This document shows, piece after piece, positions 4,554 through 7,846 of a DNA stretch of 7,846 nt. Source of the stretch: Prevotellaceae bacterium (GTDB lineage Bacteria > Bacteroidota > Bacteroidia > Bacteroidales > UBA932); NCBI GenBank assembly GCA_031259935.1, contig JAIRKV010000164.1:1-7846 (forward strand). Direction: 5' to 3'. Within the stretch, counting starts at the first letter, position 1. Every line of letters starts with the position of its first letter. Under the pieces are notes generated by a model. It had not been told where the DNA came from, searched no databases, and worked only from the letters and a program-made list of their open reading frames with translations. The position numbers and the translations under genes were made by a program.

Positions 4554-5267
4554 ATGAAAGTAAAAATTTTAATCGCAGCGCTGTTCTGCATGAGTTCGTC
4601 AAACCTGATGACATCACAAACCATACAGGTGATTTACGAAATACAGCCAAAAATGCAAATAAATACAGGCGACCTTGACAAAAGCCTTGTTGACCTGATT
4701 ATGAAAGAATCAAAAACCAAAAGTATGCTTTGCTATAAAAACGGCGAAAGTATTTTCAAACCGCTAAAAAACGAAAACGAAAATTCTTCGGGCGGCATAA
4801 ATATACAAATCAGCGTTTCAGAAGATGTTACGTATAAAAATCACAGCACAAACAGAGAAATTGCATATAAAGATTTTTTCGGAAAAGGTTTTTTGATTGA
4901 AGACGAATTGAAAAAAGATGAATGGGAAATCACGGATTCAACAAAAGATATACAGGGTTATACATGCATAAAAGCAATATCAAAAGATGGCGAAAAAGAA
5001 AAAACGGCGTGGTTTTGTCCCAATCTGCCGATAAAAGACGGACCTTTGTACACAGGTTTGGACGGACTTGTTCTGGAAATGATATCCGACAATCTCGCTG
5101 TTGTTGCAACAGAAATATCGACCGATGCCGACTGTCTGATTGCAGCTCCTGACAAAGGCAAAAAAATAAGCAGGGACGAATTTGACAAAATGGTCGAAAA
5201 ACGAATGAAAGCAATGCAGCAGAGCAGCGGATCGGGCGGCGACATGGTGATAAAAATTACACGATAA
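4554..5267 (+). CDS. GLPGLI-family exported protein
   Basis: The 237-residue protein begins with a signal peptide (MKVKILIAALFCMSSSNLMT, cut probably near residue 21). It is expected in the periplasm or attached to the outer membrane. The family hallmark is at 163-176: 'GPLYTGLDGLVLEM', a GLPGLI-type motif with Asp in place of the usual Pro. Upstream, 'DIQGYTCIKAISK' (132-144) and 'TAWFCPNLPI' (151-160) form the usual core, including paired cysteines at 138 and 155. The N-terminal beta-strand 'IQVIYEIQPKM' is also typical. The gene starts 8 bp after the protease gene and ends 21 bp before the outer-membrane gene, so it is surely co-transcribed. The biochemical role of this family is not established; many members sit beside outer-membrane receptors. 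The C-terminus is Gly/Ser-rich (QQSSGSGGDM) before a final strand. Confidence 0.9.
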   Translation: MKVKILIAALFCMSSSNLMTSQTIQVIYEIQPKMQINTGDLDKSLVDLIMKESKTKSMLCYKNGESIFKPLKNENENSSGGINIQISVSEDVTYKNHSTNREIAYKDFFGKGFLIEDELKKDEWEITDSTKDIQGYTCIKAISKDGEKEKTAWFCPNLPIKDGPLYTGLDGLVLEMISDNLAVVATEISTDADCLIAAPDKGKKISRDEFDKMVEKRMKAMQQSSGSGGDMVIKITR

Positions 5268-5288
5268 CGAGATTTCTTAAAGATTAAT

Positions 5289-7846
5289 ATGAAAAAGCAT
5301 TTATTTTTTGTGGCATTTTTTATTTGCGGCATGAGCGGCTTTGCTCAAAACAACAGCGTAAAAGGCACAGTAACCGACGAAAAAAACGAACCTGCAAGCC
5401 ATGTTACGGTTTTATTGCTGGCTGCAAAAGATTCGTCGGTTGTAAAATATACCGCAAGCGCCGGCAACGGTTCGTATCAACTGCTGCAAATACCCAACGG
5501 ACAATACTGGATTGAAGTGCGCCATACGGGATATTCCGTTCAGCGAACAAAAATAGGCGTTTTCGGAAATAATAATCTTGATGTTAATTTCAAACTGAAA
5601 GAAGAAATTACAACACTCGAAGCATCAAAAGTAAAAGCAAATTATGCAGGAATAGAATTTATCGGCGATACGATTCGTTACAATCCGCTTGCCTATACCG
5701 ATGGCTCGGAAGTTACGCTCGGCGAAATGATGAACAAACTTCCCGGAATTGACGTCAGCGAATCGGGAAAAGTAACAGCCTATGGCAAAAATGTAGATGC
5801 CGTGCTGATTGAAGGCAAAGATTTGTTTTCGGGCAATACGCAGGCGCCTTTGCAAAATCTTCCGGCAAGCATAGCCGAAAAGGTTGAAGTTGTAAACAAT
5901 TACAGCGAGTACGATATTATGAAAGGATTTCAATCGTACGAAAAAACAGCAATAAACGTAAAGGTAAACAAAAGTTTCTGGGAAAAAATCAGCGGAAATA
6001 TCAGCCTTGCCGGCGGCGTGCAAAACAAATTTCATACAAAAAACAACATAATACGGCTAATGCCCAAATTCATGACATCCGTAATTCTGTCGGGAAACAA
6101 TCTCGGCGAAAGTCTTTTGCAGTTCGAAGATTATATTAAAATGAAAGGAGGAATGAATGAATTTTCTACGGGTTCGGGTTCTTATACGTTCACGCTCGAC
6201 GAAACGGATGCGGCGCTGATAACGGCAGCAAATGCAAATACGTACAGCGCAGTAAACAATCTTGCCCTGCTGAATATTTCGGCTCAACCCAGCGAAAAAC
6301 TCAAACTAAATACTTACGGACTTTTCAATATGTCGAAATTTAAAAACGCCGATGAAAGTCAATATACATATTTCAACGAAAACGGAGACGAACATTACAC
6401 AAAATCAACAAAAAGCGTAAAACGCAATAAAATGGGAAGCGGATTTTTGAAATTATCATACAATCCATCAAATACATTAACTTATATCTATCAGGGACTT
6501 TTTACAGATGCAGTTACAAAATCGGTATCCGACATTGACAATATCGATTTGTTTACATCTTCGCAAAGTAAAAGAGAATCGTTGAATACAACGCATAATT
6601 TTACGGCAGTCAAAAAAATTAATGAAAACGTGTTTACTGCAAATATGAATTTTATTTATAAAAATACGCCTGCCGACTACGGTTTTCAAACCGATTCGCT
6701 TTTGTTGCCGCTGACCGCCGGCGTTTACAACGATTTGTTTTACATTTTACAGCAAAGAAACACAAATCAAAAAACGGCAAGCGTCGATTTATCGTATCTG
6801 CATAAACTAAATTCATCGTATTTCCTGAAATTTGCGCTTGGAGCAAACTGGACGCGCAACGGTTTTGTATCGGCAATTTATGAAAATCGTCCGAATGAAG
6901 AAAGAAAATTGATTGACGACAATAATTTTACAAACAATTCGCATTTGGGATATTTCAGCCAGACAATAAATGCAAATATCACAAAAAATCAAGGCTTGTT
7001 CAGATTCAAAGCAGGTTTGACCATGCGCAGCATGATTTTTTATCATAATATCGCAGGAGCGCCGGAAGATAAAAATAAAATCGTTGCAGAACCCGAATTT
7101 GAAATTTCAATAACTCCGAAGCAATCGCGCCGATTTTCGATTTCATACCGAAAAGGAACAACGGTAACATCAATCGCAAATTTGATTTCGGGAATGTATA
7201 TCAACAGTTTCGACAGTTATGCAAACGGCGGCAGTTATACAAAACTTTTTTCAAATCGACATACGGTTTCAGCAACTTTTTCCGATTTTAATCAGTTTTA
7301 CAATACTCAGTTTTTTACTAATATGAGATATGTGAAAACCGATATGACAGCGGCAAAAGATTATTATCGTACAGGTTTGTTAAATGAAATACGCACTGTT
7401 GCATCGCCAAGCAGATACAATCTTTCGGGCACATCTTCGTTTTCAAAGAAATTTATGTTTGCGCCAATTTCAGCAAATATCAGCGTAACATATCGGCAGA
7501 ATAAATATTCGTATTTCAGCGCAGGCAGCGAAATAAAAACTAAAACATATTCTACATCTGCCGAGTTTGGCGTTTCGAGCAGTTACAAAGAAGGATTTAA
7601 TTTCAATTTGAACGCCGCTTTTTCGCGCAACCATTACAAAACAGCAGTTGCAAACAAACAGGATATTCAGCGATATTCAGGAAAAATTTCGTTCACCGGA
7701 AACAATTTTTACATATCAACATCGCTCGATTACGAACACAATAATGCACGCAAAATAATGCAACATTTCTATTACTGGAATACCGATATTCGCTATTCGT
7801 TTGCCAATAAAAAGTATGAAATTCAGTTGCTCGGCAGCGATATGCT
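5289..7846 (+). CDS. Outer-membrane beta-barrel/TonB-receptor-like protein (3' end outside window)
   Basis: The frame is open from the ATG at 5289 to the window edge: 852 complete codons and no stop. Residues 1-19 are a signal peptide (MKKHLFFVAFFICGMSGFA). Residues 23-103 are a carboxypeptidase-regulatory-like beta-sandwich ('VKGTVTDEKNEPASHVTVLL', 'GSYQLLQIPNGQYWIEVRHT'). Residues 125-215 form a plug-like domain with 'MMNKLPGIDVSESGKVTAYG', 'DAVLIEGKDLFSGNT' and 'LPASIAEKVEVVNNYSEYD'. The rest (about 230 onward) shows alternating aromatic/polar strands such as 'TSVILSGNN', 'KLKLNTYGLFNMSK' and 'FNLNAAFSRNHY', typical of a transmembrane barrel. Length and layout fit the Bacteroidota outer-membrane protein group related to TonB-dependent receptors. 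No SusD-like partner is visible, so a SusC label is not justified. It is last or next in the repressor operon, 21 bp after the GLPGLI gene. Confidence 0.9.
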   Translation, partial: MKKHLFFVAFFICGMSGFAQNNSVKGTVTDEKNEPASHVTVLLLAAKDSSVVKYTASAGNGSYQLLQIPNGQYWIEVRHTGYSVQRTKIGVFGNNNLDVNFKLKEEITTLEASKVKANYAGIEFIGDTIRYNPLAYTDGSEVTLGEMMNKLPGIDVSESGKVTAYGKNVDAVLIEGKDLFSGNTQAPLQNLPASIAEKVEVVNNYSEYDIMKGFQSYEKTAINVKVNKSFWEKISGNISLAGGVQNKFHTKNNIIRLMPKFMTSVILSGNNLGESLLQFEDYIKMKGGMNEFSTGSGSYTFTLDETDAALITAANANTYSAVNNLALLNISAQPSEKLKLNTYGLFNMSKFKNADESQYTYFNENGDEHYTKSTKSVKRNKMGSGFLKLSYNPSNTLTYIYQGLFTDAVTKSVSDIDNIDLFTSSQSKRESLNTTHNFTAVKKINENVFTANMNFIYKNTPADYGFQTDSLLLPLTAGVYNDLFYILQQRNTNQKTASVDLSYLHKLNSSYFLKFALGANWTRNGFVSAIYENRPNEERKLIDDNNFTNNSHLGYFSQTINANITKNQGLFRFKAGLTMRSMIFYHNIAGAPEDKNKIVAEPEFEISITPKQSRRFSISYRKGTTVTSIANLISGMYINSFDSYANGGSYTKLFSNRHTVSATFSDFNQFYNTQFFTNMRYVKTDMTAAKDYYRTGLLNEIRTVASPSRYNLSGTSSFSKKFMFAPISANISVTYRQNKYSYFSAGSEIKTKTYSTSAEFGVSSSYKEGFNFNLNAAFSRNHYKTAVANKQDIQRYSGKISFTGNNFYISTSLDYEHNNARKIMQHFYYWNTDIRYSFANKKYEIQLLGSDM

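Noticed and set aside
5625..7046. Minus-strand open frames opposite the outer-membrane gene
   Set aside because: They are antisense shadows of the long plus-strand frame, which has a signal peptide and a continuous domain structure.
5289..7846. SusC-type glycan transporter of a polysaccharide-utilisation locus
   Set aside because: No SusD partner, glycoside hydrolase or sigma/anti-sigma pair is visible, and the plug lacks the strong SusC signature. A general outer-membrane barrel label is safer.

Overview
The window looks like chromosomal DNA of a Bacteroidota (Bacteroidales/Flavobacteriia-like) organism. Signs are the AT-rich sequence, A-rich leaders without obvious Shine-Dalgarno sites, a TACTTTG-type promoter element, and lineage-typical families: a GLPGLI protein, an M56 peptidase with TonB-plug-like motifs, and an outer-membrane barrel with a carboxypeptidase-regulatory-like domain. 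Species cannot be named from the sequence.

Layout. Positions 1-1062 hold no convincing gene and are a mosaic of dispersed repeats: two large interlocking inverted repeats, GTCCC/GGGAC hairpins, and four copies of a GTCATTGCGAG...GAAGCAATCC element. Positions 1086-1315 hold two adjacent tandem arrays, both with a 21-bp period. A rho-independent terminator (about 1326-1374) closes a leftward gene at 1417-1881, which encodes a conserved-looking 154-residue protein of unknown function. A 351-bp AT-rich divergent intergenic region follows.

From 2233 to the right edge runs a tight rightward operon of four genes with gaps of 15, 8 and 21 bp: a BlaI/MecI-type repressor, a BlaR1-like M56 membrane metallopeptidase, a GLPGLI-family exported protein, and a large outer-membrane beta-barrel/TonB-receptor-like protein cut by the window end. 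Two 17-bp inverted repeats of form AACTA-N7-TAGTT, spaced exactly 21 bp apart, sit over the presumed promoter and are good candidates for the repressor's operators.

Working model (inference). The M56 protein senses an envelope signal and its cytoplasmic HEKAH protease site leads to inactivation of the repressor. That derepresses the operon, including the exported GLPGLI protein and the outer-membrane barrel. No beta-lactamase gene and no penicillin-binding sensor domain are present. Instead the periplasmic part of the M56 protein carries two plug-like 'IIVDGK...ISV(I/L)K' modules and a recently expanded 15-residue repeat. This suggests a BlaR/BlaI-style circuit re-tooled for outer-membrane sensing, and it is the most interesting content of the window.
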